Shown piece after piece: positions 38,721 to 49,909 of a stretch of DNA of 64,000 nt. Source of the stretch: Perilla frutescens (Eukaryota; Streptophyta; Magnoliopsida; Lamiales; Lamiaceae); assembly GCA_026008535.1 (NCBI GenBank), contig BRKX01000007.1, positions 8,455,001 through 8,519,000 of the forward strand, written 5' to 3'. A program made the translations under genes and the position numbers. The notes below the pieces were generated by a model that saw only the letters and a list, made by a program, of their open reading frames with translations, did no database searches and was not told the DNA's origin. Position 1 is the first letter of the stretch; every line of letters starts with the position of its first letter.

Positions 38721-39464
38721 TGAGGATACGAATCTTTTCCGAAAACTTCAAAGGCCAAGTTCAAACAACAAGCCCGAGAAAATCAAAGAGACAAATTTAC
38801 TCTGAAGATTTCAAAAATCGTTTGAAGATCAAGTTTTGAAGAGAAGAATAAGAGAAAAAAATAGATATTGAATCCGTATAAAAATATTTTGATTCGAAGA
38901 TCATCTGAATTGTGCACGTTTTGTGTTTTACTAAATTAAATACAAAAAATCGTGTTATGGGAGGATTGGGACCGAACTTCGGAGATTTCTAAAATTCATT
39001 GATTTGAATCATACCGGAACTTCAATATGGTTTGATACTGACATTTGGGTTTATGGATATGTATTTTTTTTCTTAATTAAATATTTTTAAAATAATGAAT
39101 TTTACGTGTGGTTTTTAAAATGCATTTGAAATTGTCACATAAAAAATATAAAATTAACACATTTTATAAATTTAACACCCGAAACTAACATTCATTTATT
39201 AGAAAGAAACAATATCATTTGACCTTTAATAGAAGTCTTTTGAAATAATGTCGTTTTTAGTAAGTGGACGACGAATTTAAGTGTATAATTTTCGAAGAAT
39301 TTGAATTCGTGTTAAATTTAAAAAAATGTGTTCAATTTTTATTTTGGGCGTAATAATTTGAAATTCATGTTAAAAATAATAAAAATCATGTAAAATTTAT
39401 AATTTTAAAAACAATTAACCATTCTTAATGTATTACTGTATTAGTGTGTGTGTATATATTTATA
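38721..39464. other. AT-rich stretch
   Basis: No supported gene or element apart from the tail of the 64-bp repeat region. Confidence 0.4.
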
Positions 39465-40094
39465 GGGATAATTTCACTTTCAGTCCCACTAGAATATGGT
39501 CAAAACATTTTTGGTCTCATATCTTTTATTTTTTGTCCTATAATTTATTAGTTCGACACTTTTGGTCCCAAGTGCTTTTTTCGATATTTTTTGTCCTAAA
39601 ACTAACAATATATTTTTTCTTATATTTTTTTCAACGTTTTTCCCCGTACATTTTGTCAAGAATTTTGCTGAACAAAAATCGTATATTGGCAATAAGTTGA
39701 AATGGTTTTATTAAGCATTTTGTTGGATATTTGTTGGACATTTTGCTTGATATTTTGTTGAATATTTTGCTGAAATTTTTTGAAATATTATATATTTTGT
39801 TGGGTATTATGCTGAATTTTTTGCTAAATATTTTTCTCTTTTTTTCTTAATGATTTACTAAAAAAATGGAGCCAAAATGTCCTTTACACACACACACATA
39901 CTACATTTGGGACTAAAAATATTGAAAAAAATATATTTGAGACCAAAAATGTCAAGCTAATAAATTATGGGATCAAAAATGAAAAATATGGGATCAAAAG
40001 TATCGAACTACTAAACTATAAGATCAAAAATAAAATATATGGTACTAAAAGTGTTTTGATCATATTATAATGAAATTAAAAGTGAAATTATACC
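39465..40094. mobile_element. Long-TIR MULE MITE, family U, copy 1
   Basis: The 630-bp element begins GGGATAATTTCACTTTCAGT and ends with the complement (GTGAAATTATACC). The inverted ends are recognisable over more than 100 bp. A perfect 10-bp target duplication, TATATTTATA, flanks it (39455-39464 and 40095-40104). Duplications of 9-11 bp with long TIRs are the mark of Mutator-like elements. The interior ('ttgttggatattt', 'gaatattttgctgaa') is the reverse complement of that of copy 2. No coding capacity. Confidence 0.9.
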
Positions 40095-40105
40095 TATATT
40101 TATAT

Positions 40106-40106
<1 letters not shown>

Positions 40107-40153
<47 letters not shown>
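40107..40153 (+). repeat. (GA)n microsatellite
   Basis: Uninterrupted tract of about 47 bp immediately after the right target duplication of the MULE MITE. Confidence 0.95.
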
Positions 40154-40155
<2 letters not shown>

Positions 40156-41422
40156 GTTTATTAATTTGTGTGCACTGTGTGAAGAGAGAAAACCCTAACA
40201 GATTAGAGGTGGCTGCTACGGTTTTAATTAGCATGTAGGCTGTAATGAAACGGCATGATTGACGGCTGAAACTCTGTTCAAAATTGATTTTGATCATTTA
40301 CTCCTAAATTAATCTGCCTTGACGTGTGAAATTCACTCTCATAATTCTTCAATCGATCCATTTCATCTGAATTGGACCAATATTCAAGATGATATAAACC
40401 TAAGGAATTACTCAAAAATTTCCAATAAAAAGCTACATAATTTAAAAATGCGATATATTTTTTTATTTTTTTTTATCAATTTGAGGGGTTTGAATTTTGT
40501 GGGTAAATTATAGTCAGATATCTACATGTTGAACTCTTTTTACAAAGATAACCCACTTTTTTAAAGTTAATAAAACAGTACCCACATTTTTAAAAAATTT
40601 ACAAATATAATATTTGATCAATTTTACGGTTCAAATATAATATGTAATTGATTGTATTTCAATATTATATTTTCCCAATTGAAAAAAAAAATTGTAATTT
40701 CGTGCCGTAATATTAATTAAATATTAGATTTGTAATTTGTTTGAAAAGAATCGGTGCTTTTTGTTAATTTGACACAAAATAAATTTAGACAATCAGATCA
40801 CATATTGCGCAAATGTTGACGTGCAGCCTTACGTCCATCATATTTATATGAAAAGAAGATATTTAATTTTATATAAGTTTTGTAATGGCATGATAGAATA
40901 GAGTTGTAATTAACCCAAATCTCTATTTGTATAATTAATTATCATGGAATAACAAGATTGTTACAAAAAATAATTAGTCCCAAAATTGCCGTCCAACAAA
41001 ATGAATACTTTTTCTTTATTACAATAGTATATAACCAATACAAAAATATTATATCATCGGTGTATAATATAATTTAAATTAATTTAATTGTACTACAAAG
41101 TATAAAATGTTCCATAGTTGTAACGAAACTACCTGTGTATCCATATTTGTGTTTCATTATAATTTTACTCTCTTTATAGATATATGTAATTTTGTTAAGA
41201 TTATAAACCACTCTCTAAATCTAATTTTTACTGATTGAAAAAATTATAAATTACTTTTTGTGCAGGGTGGTATATGTATTTGACTTGACATAAGAATGGG
41301 AAAATAGGATTTGTTCCTTCATTTGTGTCAGAAAATCAGAATGAGAATAGTCGTTGCGTCATCTCAAATTCCCAGTAATATATAAATTAATATTTAGCGA
41401 GCGCGCGTGTGTGTATATATAT
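40154..41422. other. AT-rich intergenic DNA
   Basis: About 40505-40740 resembles the interior wording of other dispersed repeats here (14830-15010, 46120-46340: 'aaatataatatttgatcaatttta'), a decayed repeat family. No gene is supported. Confidence 0.4.
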
Positions 41423-41672
41423 GGTTGAGTTTCAGAAGGAACCACACCCTATGTGAGAACTAAGAACCAATCTGAATTATAGATCTCGTCTATTTGGACG
41501 GTCAAGATATGTTCCAAAAATTTAAAAAATGCGGTGGCATAATTGTAATAACGTCCAACTTCGCTGCCCCTGAATCTTAGTAAGGGTAAAATCGGAAATT
41601 TGAAAATATATGAATACTCAGAATTTACGTGTATATTTTTCAATTTAGGGTTTTATCACTGTCATTTCCTAT

Positions 41673-43685
41673 TTTAGCATTGTCATGGTTTTTTTTAGCA
41701 TTGCCATGACTTATTTTAGCATGACTCTTTTTTAGCATAAACATAAAAAAATGTCATCGATATTGTAAAAAAATCACAAACAAACACTGTTACATGTTGT
41801 TGAAATATATTATCAATATAGTACAACCACGATTAGCATTGCAATCTCTCATTTTTAGCATTAATATAACCCTTTATTAGCATTGTGATTAAAAACTTGT
41901 CATAGTCATTACAAACCAACAAATGTGATTTGTGGTACTAGCATCATTGTTTACTGTATTTACATCATCATATCTCATTTTAGATTATCATTAAATTATA
42001 AAACACAATCATGAACAAATGCTATTACAGTTTTATTAAATTTACAATGTTATAAATCCCACATTAACATTATTTCACGAAAGATATCAAAGAGTATTAG
42101 AGGTCACACATGCAAGATCATGTTGCAAGATATTAGAGTAAATGACTTATTAGCAGTATAAAGAACTATATTAACAGTACAAACACTCTTATTAGCATTA
42201 TCAAATTTTTTATTAACAATGTAAAAATGAATATCAACTATGTGTATAGCATTATAGAAAAGAATATTAGTAGCATTAATAAAAAATTAGTATGAGAAAT
42301 ATGAAAAAAAAATTGTATCTACTTCTTCCTGCAGTTCTTAGAATCATGACTGCATTTTTTGTTACACTTCTTACAGATCCTTAAAGGTTTCTTTTTGCAT
42401 TCGACGTTCGTATCTTCTTTTGATTTTATACGACTTCCACTACCTTTAGTCTTCACAAAGTCAGGTGGAAGCACCTCAACTTCACTAGGTGCAAACAACC
42501 CATAAAATTCAGAAAATAATCCATACTACCCTTGAATTTCTGAAGAACCCATGAATAAGATTCAACATCCTCACTCGACATTAAAACGGCACCAAAGATG
42601 ACAAGCCTCCCATAATTGTCCTTTCCAATAAAGGGTGCAAAAATCATTGAATATCTGTTCAATATATAAAAAATCACAAATCTCTGTTATTATAATATCT
42701 TTTTCATCATAAACAAGACTACAGATGCTAACATTGTCACCTACCAAATATTCAAACATCAATGCTAAAAAAGGAAATAGAAGTGCTAAAACTTCAACTA
42801 CTAGTGCTAAAACTTCAGTATGGAACTGCTAAAATCACAGAATGATAGATTTAAATAATAAGTAGACTAGTCCTATATGTTATATCAAATGACACATCCC
42901 CAAATAATGAAAAGTTCATTCTTGATATTGGATCGGCCCAAAATAGACATCTCAACTGATCATTCTTGTTAACTTCCTAATCAAATGTAAAAGCAGAGCA
43001 ACGTTCACGTATTTTGCCCATTTTATCCAACATCATTTGGACATCTACGCCCACAATACATGCCTTGAGATCTCGATTGAAGTTTTTTGAAATCAACTAC
43101 TGTACACCCATACTGGAACAATAACACACGACATCTCTTTTCTTTGAAGTTTCACAAAAATTAATCGATGTGTTTTTAGATCCCTCGCGGTTGCACAAAA
43201 CATACTTCCGAATTATAGTACAATCTTTATACATCTTTGTAGTACACAAACAAATATCAAATCCACATGATGAAGCATGCACCTTGTAAAAGGTTATACC
43301 ATCATCTAAAGTAAGAAAAATTTTGCCTATTGTAGGCTTCAAAGATGGTTCACAGTCAAGTGTGTAAAATTCAGAAAATCCAAGAGAAGTCTCCAAAATA
43401 GAGCCAACACAATTTGCACATTTTAATACACAACTAATCACGTTAATGCTAAAAAAATATATTCTTTGATCATGCTAAAAATGGTCACAGTAATGCTAAA
43501 ATTAATCACAACACTGCTAAAACTTGTAATAGTAGTGCTAATACTGCGTTCATCGTGCAAATACTCTATTAACAAGATATTTTTATAATACTCATTTATT
43601 TTTACAATGCTAATAACTAGTTTCGTAGTGCTAATAATAACGTCTCTAATGCTAATGAGACATTTTGTAATGCTAACAGATGATG
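41673..43685. repeat. Inward-pointing arrays of the motif TTAGCAYTR
   Basis: The left arm (41673-42290) has at least nine exact TTAGCA on the plus strand (near 41675, 41695, 41715, 41732, 41842, 41856, 41876, 42150, 42192) plus near-matches. The right arm has TGCTAA (TTAGCA on the minus strand) about five times at 42725-42835 and about nine times at 43445-43680. Many extend to TTAGCATTG/A or TTAGCACT. The arrays lie only in parts that do not encode transposase. Confidence 0.85.
42319..43441 (-). pseudogene. FAR1-related MULE transposase, broken and internally deleted
   Basis: From 43441 the minus strand encodes a FAR1-type N-terminal zinc-binding domain (PTIGKIFLTLDDGITFYK, then KYVLCNREGSK). 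About 43085-42850 gives DFKNFNRDLKACIVGVDVQM, QLRCLFWADPISRMNFSLFG and DVSFDITYRT. About 42650-42530 gives MIFAPFIGKDNYGRL and SSEDVESYSWVLQKF, the start of the MULE transposase domain. It then jumps to a C-terminal stretch, PPDFVKTKGSGSRIKSKE, and a Cys/His knuckle CKKCNKKCSHDSKNC, ending at a TAG at 42319-42321. The rest of the DDE domain and the SWIM finger are missing. In-frame stops occur at about 43095 and 42978. A TGCTAA-rich insert (42720-42840) separates two coding pieces like an intron. FAR1/FHY3 transcription factors derive from this family, but the TIRs place this copy inside a transposon. Confidence 0.85.
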
Positions 43686-44328
43686 GACTAACATTTGTAG
43701 AAATACACATATATAGTAATAAGAAAACATAATCTGCATACCTGAAAACATCTATTTATCGTGAAAATTCAAAAATTCATTTAAATCTGGAAAAAAAAAT
43801 CATTCAAATTAATCAACTTCCAAAAAATATAGTAAATTACATGAACGAACACATCTATTATTTAAATCTGAAAAAATATAACAAATTATCGAACAAATCT
43901 AAAACAAATCGAAAAAAATCGCAGGAAAAGTACAAAAAAAATATTTTTACCTGGCGTCTTCATCGAAGAACAGCGAACAATAAAAACTCCAGGGAAAATC
44001 ACGTTTACAACGATTAAGATGAATAGATTTCAAAGAGAATCGACTGTAATCTGGATTACATAAACACACATAAAATCGATATGAAAAAAAGAAATATATT
44101 TTGAATGGAAAACAGATTACGAAGGAAGGAGATTTCATTCCAAAAATAAAGAGAATTCCTAAATTATAAATATACCCCCACCTCATTAAAAAGTTGACAA
44201 TATTACGAGAATGCCACCGTGATTTTTTTAATTTTGCAACATATCTTGGCCGCCCAAATATACCAGATCTATTGCTCAAATTGGTTCTCTATTCACACAA
44301 GGGGGTGTAGTTCTCACTTGATTCAATC

Positions 44329-45255
44329 TCTCTCTCTATATGTATATATGTATGTATGTATGTATCAGTCATATCATTGTATGGATATGACTATATGAGG
44401 CTAAACTTACTCAATATCAGTCTATTCTCTATATATAGAACAGAACTACAGAAGTACCTCAAAAATAAATTGAGTTTAAATCAAATACTTTAAAGATATT
44501 ATGAATGCTTTAAATAAATTATGAAAGTCAGACTGATTTTTTTTTTTTTTTTTTTCTGGTGCAGATCTACCAAAGCTTGAATGGTTAAGGGAGATCTCAT
44601 TTTCTATTTTTTTTTATTTCAATCTATTTTTACTTTTCAATTTTTAAGTAAACTAGATTATCTTTCGCGTGATGAATTGAATATGAGATATATAATTTTA
44701 TTTGTTAGAAATTATAATTATGAACAAAATAAGAAAATCAGCCAACAAAATAAAATTAATTTAACCTATTGGAATTATAGAATTTTTTATATTTGTTATT
44801 ATGGTAATTGTGATTAAGTTCAACAAAAAAAGGAAAATGAATATTTAATCCTAATTTTGAAATTCAAATTAGCCTCGAATTACGAATAAATGTATAAATT
44901 TCTACACTATGCAATATTATTTTTTGTTTTCAAAACATACATGTGAATTTTTGCGATTCACAAGTAATAATAAAGTATTATTTAGTGATTGGCATTAATA
45001 ATAAAAAGTCAGTTTCCAAAATTAACAATGACTTTTTTTGATGAGAAAATTATTTTTAGCGATGATTTTATTATTAAATATATAAAGATGTACACATACC
45101 AGAAATTAATGTCAACATGTATCTTAAGTGTGAATTTGAGAGCTGTATTGATTATAAATGTATATTGGGAGGGACTAACTCACCTTCACAAAATCGGTTG
45201 TAAGGAGAGAGTCGCCGAGCCTCACCTTCATAAAATGTCACATACCATTTTTTAC
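44329..45255. other. AT-rich intergenic DNA
   Basis: (TATG)n at about 44340-44365 and poly-T at 44539-44558. The 78- and 153-codon plus-strand frames (44581-44817, 44989-45450) are AT-driven, the second running into the MULE MITE. No gene is supported. Confidence 0.45.
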
Positions 45256-45348
45256 GGGATAATTTCACTTTTAATCCCACTAGAATATGGTCAAAACACT
45301 TTTGGTTCCAAGTATTTTTTTTCGATATTTTTAGTCCCAAGTGTAGTA

Positions 45349-45392
<44 letters not shown>

Positions 45393-45857
45393 AGGACATT
45401 TTGATCATTTTTTCAACAAATTATTAAGAAAAAAAGAGAAAAATATCTAGCAAAAAATTCAGTATAATACCCAACAAAATAATATAATATCTCGAAAAAT
45501 TTCAGCAAAATATTCAACAAAATATCAAGTAAAATGCCCGACAAATATCCAGCAAAATGCCTAACAAAACCATTTCAACTTCTTGCCAATATGTTGTTTA
45601 GCGAAATTCTTGACAAAATATACGGAAAAAATGTTGAAAAAAATATAAGAAAAAATATGCTGTTAATTTTAGGACTAAAAATGTCGAAAAAAAAAACACT
45701 TGAGATCAAAAGTGTCAAGCTAATAAATTATGAGATAAAAAATGAAAGATATGAGATCAAAACTGTCGAGCTAATAAATTATGGAATTAAAAATAAAAGA
45801 TATGAGACCAAAAGTGTTTTGACCTTATTCTAGTGGAATTAAAAGTGAAATTATCCC
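45256..45857. mobile_element. Long-TIR MULE MITE, family U, copy 2
   Basis: The 602-bp element begins GGGATAATTTCACTTTTAAT and ends with the complement (AAAAGTGAAATTATCCC). It is flanked by a perfect 10-bp target duplication, CATTTTTTAC (45246-45255, 45858-45867). It lies in the opposite orientation to copy 1 at 39465. An expanded (TA)n tract (45351-45388) sits in the left arm. The 99-codon frame inside (45534-45833) is a by-product of the repeat. Confidence 0.92.
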
Positions 45858-46585
45858 CATTTTTTACTGTCAATGTGGAATAATTTTAATACTGCTTGTT
45901 ATTAAAGTATATTAATTTTTTCACCTTCATATTACCCATTACAAATTTTGGCAAGTATATATTCTTCTTTATTTATTTACTTTGATTGGATGTAGCATAT
46001 GGATGTTGAATAGTTGTCTGAGCAAGTAAAGACAAGAATTTGGTGAAAGTAGCTATTCAGTGAATGTTTTTAACCTGCCAATAAAGACAAATTGCTAGAT
46101 TTACCATTTATAATTGGGTAAATTATACTTTCATATCTATATATTTTGAGATTTTTTTTTAAATAATCATTTTTTTAAAAATTAACAAAACATTTCTATA
46201 TTCACTTTTTAAAAAAAATTACACTTCTAATATTTGATCAATTTTACGTCCTGAAAACTATTATTTATTGTATTTTAACAATTCTATTTTTCTGGCCACG
46301 TAAAAAAAATCATCAAATCAAAAAATCTTAAAATAAAATAATACATATGATTTTCAGGTTGTCTTACCATTCATAATTTTCAGCGCCTTTCTTTTAATTG
46401 AATACGAATAAGCAACGAAAAATAACAAAAAATAATTAAATCATAAATTTTATCTTTTTTGTATGCTCCTTTTTGTATTTATTATATATTTTCATTCTTA
46501 ATTTTATTGGATTTATTTCTTGATAATTGCAATATACATTTTAGTTTTTATTACATCAAACATCACAATTGAATACTAAACTATA

Positions 46586-46847
46586 CTCTCCTGTTTCGTT
46601 TTGATTGTTATTTTTTTCGTGTCAAAATGTTTATTATTTTATATATTTTCACACACTCTCTCTCAAATTTTAATCATATCCCAAACCATAAAAATATATG
46701 GAGAGAGAAAATGTTGTCCTTTTTTAGGAAAATATAAGTGAATAAGATTTAATATCATATATGAGGAATGTGTAAATTAGTCCATAAAATTAATTTTTAA
46801 TTCCAAATAAAAAAACTAAAACAATGATCAAAACGAAACATAAGGAG
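46586..46847. mobile_element. Stowaway-like MITE
   Basis: TA-flanked (46584-46585, 46848-46849) with imperfect inverted ends: left CTCTCCTGTTTCGTTTTGAT; right complement CTCCTTATGTTTCGTTTTGA. About 262 bp, non-coding, older than the copy at 22949 judged by end mismatches. Confidence 0.8.
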
Positions 46848-47499
46848 TATAAAAAAAAAACTCAACTCTTTCCCGTATTTCTTAATTACATTTATAACAA
46901 TTGTTTTTGCTAATCGATATTTTTTTCATAAGTTTAATAAAAACTTGCACAAGATCAATTGTGCAGTGCATATGTGTATATATATTTCGCCTCATGTCCA
47001 TGTCATGTTAGTTCGGCCTTGCACATACAAAAAATATCCACGATGTTGGGATAAAAATTCAAGGAGTAGCATAGAATTTTTCATCTGGGCGAGTAGGGGA
47101 AACAACATAACAATATATATATATTATCCTGCTCCAAAAAAAAAAAAAAAAAAACTTATGGTAATATTATTTTATTTTATTTTTCTTATAATGCACATTT
47201 AAAATGTATGCCCAATTCAAATATAATCAGTAGAAATATATCACACGACATTTCGTGAAAAGTCACATGGCTGATAGTTAAATATCATCAGTATCCACGT
47301 TCAGAAAATGTGTAATTAAATGCCCAATTAAGTGAATGACAATAAATTTTAATTACCTAGAAAATAGGTAGTTGGAGCTCATATACATTATAACCATATT
47401 TAATAGCTGGACCTAGCTTTAAATGATTGTGTAAATCGAGGGATTATAATTTATGATCAAGATGTTTAAATTTCAATTAGGATTTTATGATATACAATG
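46848..47499. other. AT-rich stretch
   Basis: Contains a (TA)n/poly-A tract (about 47115-47153) and an unrecognised 85-codon frame at 46945-47202. No gene is supported. Confidence 0.4.
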
Positions 47500-47890
47500 A
47501 TGAAATCTTTTGATATATTATGTCCAACACTATATGCTATACATTTAAAATTATTATTTTTTATTCAATTGTTTTCTTCAATTTTAATTGATAATACTTT
47601 GATTTAATTTTGCAGTAGTTAATTATGGTTTACTTTTTCCAATTAGAGTATATAATTATTTTTCAATATTTAATTTATTTTTTTAATTAATAGTTGATTA
47701 TTTTCTAAAAAATAATTATATATCCTAATTGGGAAATCTGAACTCTAATTAACAAGTGTAAAATTAAACTGAAGCACAATTAATTGAAATCAAAGAAAAA
47801 AAATGAAATAAAAATTAATAATTTTAAATATGTAACATAAAAGTGTTTCACAGAATGTAGCATATCATTTCGTCTAGTGATATACATCAT
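47500..47890. repeat. Hairpin repeat element, family A, nearly complete copy
   Basis: The left arm ('ttcaattttaattgata', 'tttgatttaattttg', 'ccaattagagtatataatta') is complementary to the right arm ('taattatatatcctaattgg', 'aaaattaaactgaagcaca', 'aattgaaatcaaag'). The centre is near 47700. This is the clearest uninterrupted foldback copy of the family. Confidence 0.65.
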
Positions 47891-48078
47891 CAAGAAATGA
47901 AATGTGACAACTCCTTCCACATTTTTGTGATTCACAATACCATAACTAGGTGGATTTTTTCTAGGTGAATTAAGTTGGATTGTGTTCTAAAATTTTGAAT
48001 ATAAAAAGGGTAAGCTCTCATTATATGTGTAATCGATTAGACGTTATTCTTTATTATATGTTCATGTTTTATCTCATT

Positions 48079-48748
48079 CAGGGACGGACGCAGGAATTTT
48101 AATTTGCCGGGGCGAAAACAGACATACACATAATTACTTATCTAAATTAAAATAAAGCTATATTTTAATATTTATTTAAAATTCTAGCATCGTAAGTTGT
48201 ACTCGACGTTTCTTTATAATTTTAAATTCATCTATTATTCAGCCGACATCAAAAAAGTCTCGACAATTTCTTTCTCAATGTACATTAGGAGAATGTAAAA
48301 CCGTAACTTAAACTTATTGAAAAACTCCAATAAAAATTAATAAAAATAAACTTAAATGCACAATTTGAGCATAATGACACATTAGTATATTATAGATAAA
48401 TTGTGAAAGCATAAAATATAAATAAAATCATAACATTAATTAAAGTTTTGAAGCATTTATTCTCAAATTCATAAATAAATAAACTTAAAATATTAATAAG
48501 AATAAAGAGGGGGAAATTTAACAATAAAATGAATTTATACAAGTTGTAAAGCAAGAATATAAATGAAATTATTATATTTTTGAAATTTTAAATAAAATTA
48601 TTTATTTTGTATTATTTTAATTTTTGATCCTCTTGCTACATCAATTTAACTCCATATGGATCATACTTAGACATTAATATATCTAATGTCTAAAAATATT
48701 AATACTTGAGAGGGTGGGCAAAACAGGCAGCCGCCCGGTCCGTCTCTG
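48079..48748. mobile_element. Non-autonomous hAT element
   Basis: The termini CAGGGACGGAC and (complement of right end) CAGAGACGGACC form the inverted repeat. A perfect 8-bp target duplication, ATCTCATT, flanks it (48071-48078, 48749-48756), as expected for hAT transposases. The 670-bp interior is AT-rich without coding capacity. Confidence 0.92.
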
Positions 48749-48790
48749 ATCTCATTCAATTCTACCTATACTCTTGAGGTGGATTTTGTC

Positions 48791-48894
48791 TTTTTTTTTT
48801 TCCACACACCCGACCTGTGGTATTGAGGAGATTCGAACCCGTAATATTTAATCTCTAAGTAACCCCACTCCATCACTAAACCATTCCCACCGGG
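48791..48894 (-). mobile_element. tRNA-derived SINE, copy 2 (minus)
   Basis: On the minus strand CCCGGTGGGAATGG leads into an A box (TGGTTTAGTGATGG, plus 48870-48883) and a B box (GGGTTCGAATC, plus 48830-48840), ending in an A-tail (plus T run at 48790-48801). Imperfect target duplications ATTTTGTCTTT (left) and ATTTTATCTTT (right) flank it. Same family as 34981-35111. Confidence 0.85.
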
Positions 48895-49311
48895 ACAAAT
48901 TTTATCTTTACCTATTAATTTTTAGTATTTGTCTTAAATTATGTTTGCTATCTTTGACAACTTAATTTGATCTTGCAGATTTAGTTTTTTTTTTCTTTAA
49001 TGTAGATTTTATTTAATTTTCTATGCTGATAGATTCATGTATTACATATGTAAAATTTATTACAAGGTCCATGTAGGTAGTATGTTTGCACTTTATTACA
49101 TTTTATATGCGTGAGATTTTCTGTTGCATCCTTTGTGTTGCACTTCATATTGCAATTTTAAATTACGAGTTTTTCTTGCATTTTTTTTTGTGATATAGTC
49201 TAATTTTAAGATTATTTCTTAGGGTTAACCACAACCAATTAGTGTATATAATTATTTTTTAGTATTTAATTTTTAATTTTCAATTAATAATTCATTATTA
49301 TTGTCAAGAAT

Positions 49312-49799
49312 TCAGCTCAACAATAGAAATTTGTTGGATCAAGATACAAAGAACACACACAATAAGAAGAAATGAACGAAGAACACCAAGATTTAAGTGG
49401 TTCGATCTTGCGATCTACATCCACTGTCAAAAGAAAGATCGCTTCTCCTTGTATTAATCTTCACCGATTACATACACTTGTTTACAGATTTTTCTCTCTC
49501 AATCTAATGCCAGAATACACAGAAGATTCTCTCAAGAACCTGATATGTATCTCTCTCTTGAATGTATTTACTTGCTATCTATCTTTCAACTTGCTCAACT
49601 GAAGGAAAGAAGGGATATATATAAAATCCTAAACAAACAAACGGTTGAACACAACTAGCATAACTGCTCATAACAGAAAACTAAACTCCAACCAATTGAA
49701 TTAACCGCCGTTTGGAATCTACTTCACTTCAACTGCCATGCACTTCACCATGCACCGCGGTTTGAAAGATTCAAGAGCTACAATCAGCTCCATCCATCA
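49312..49799 (-). repeat. 3' LTR of the copia element
   Basis: 488 bp, plus-strand ends TGTCAAGAATTC...CCATCCATCA. It matches the right-hand LTR throughout except for a segment found only there. Confidence 0.9.
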
Positions 49800-49909
49800 A
49801 AATTCTCCACCTTAGCTTTGAATCAACCTTCAAACTAAGTGTTCCAGACATGCTTCATAAGAAGCAGTAGACACAACTCCACCTTGACCTGCAAACATCC
49901 TCTATCCCT

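Larger units (their letters stand above)
41423..44328 (-). mobile_element. FAR1-type Mutator-like element (MULE), internally deleted
   Basis: The ends are inverted repeats of about 150 bp: left GGTTGAGTTTC, ..GTGAGAACTA, ..GAACCAATCTGA; right end complement GATTGAATCAA, ..GTGAGAACTACACC, ..GAACCAATTTGA. Between them is a minus-strand remnant of a FAR1-related MULE transposase. The non-coding parts carry arrays of TTAGCAYTR. The left flank is a GT/TA microsatellite and the right flank CT-rich, so the target duplication cannot be read. At about 2.9 kb it is shorter than full-length MULEs of this type because catalytic-domain sequence has been lost. Confidence 0.82.

Noticed and set aside
42319..43441. 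Host FAR1/FHY3-like transcription factor gene
   Set aside because: It lies inside matching long TIRs, lacks most of the catalytic and SWIM regions and has in-frame stops.
44989..45833. Plus-strand frames of 153 and 99 codons
   Set aside because: They run through a MULE MITE and its TA microsatellite, so they are not genes.
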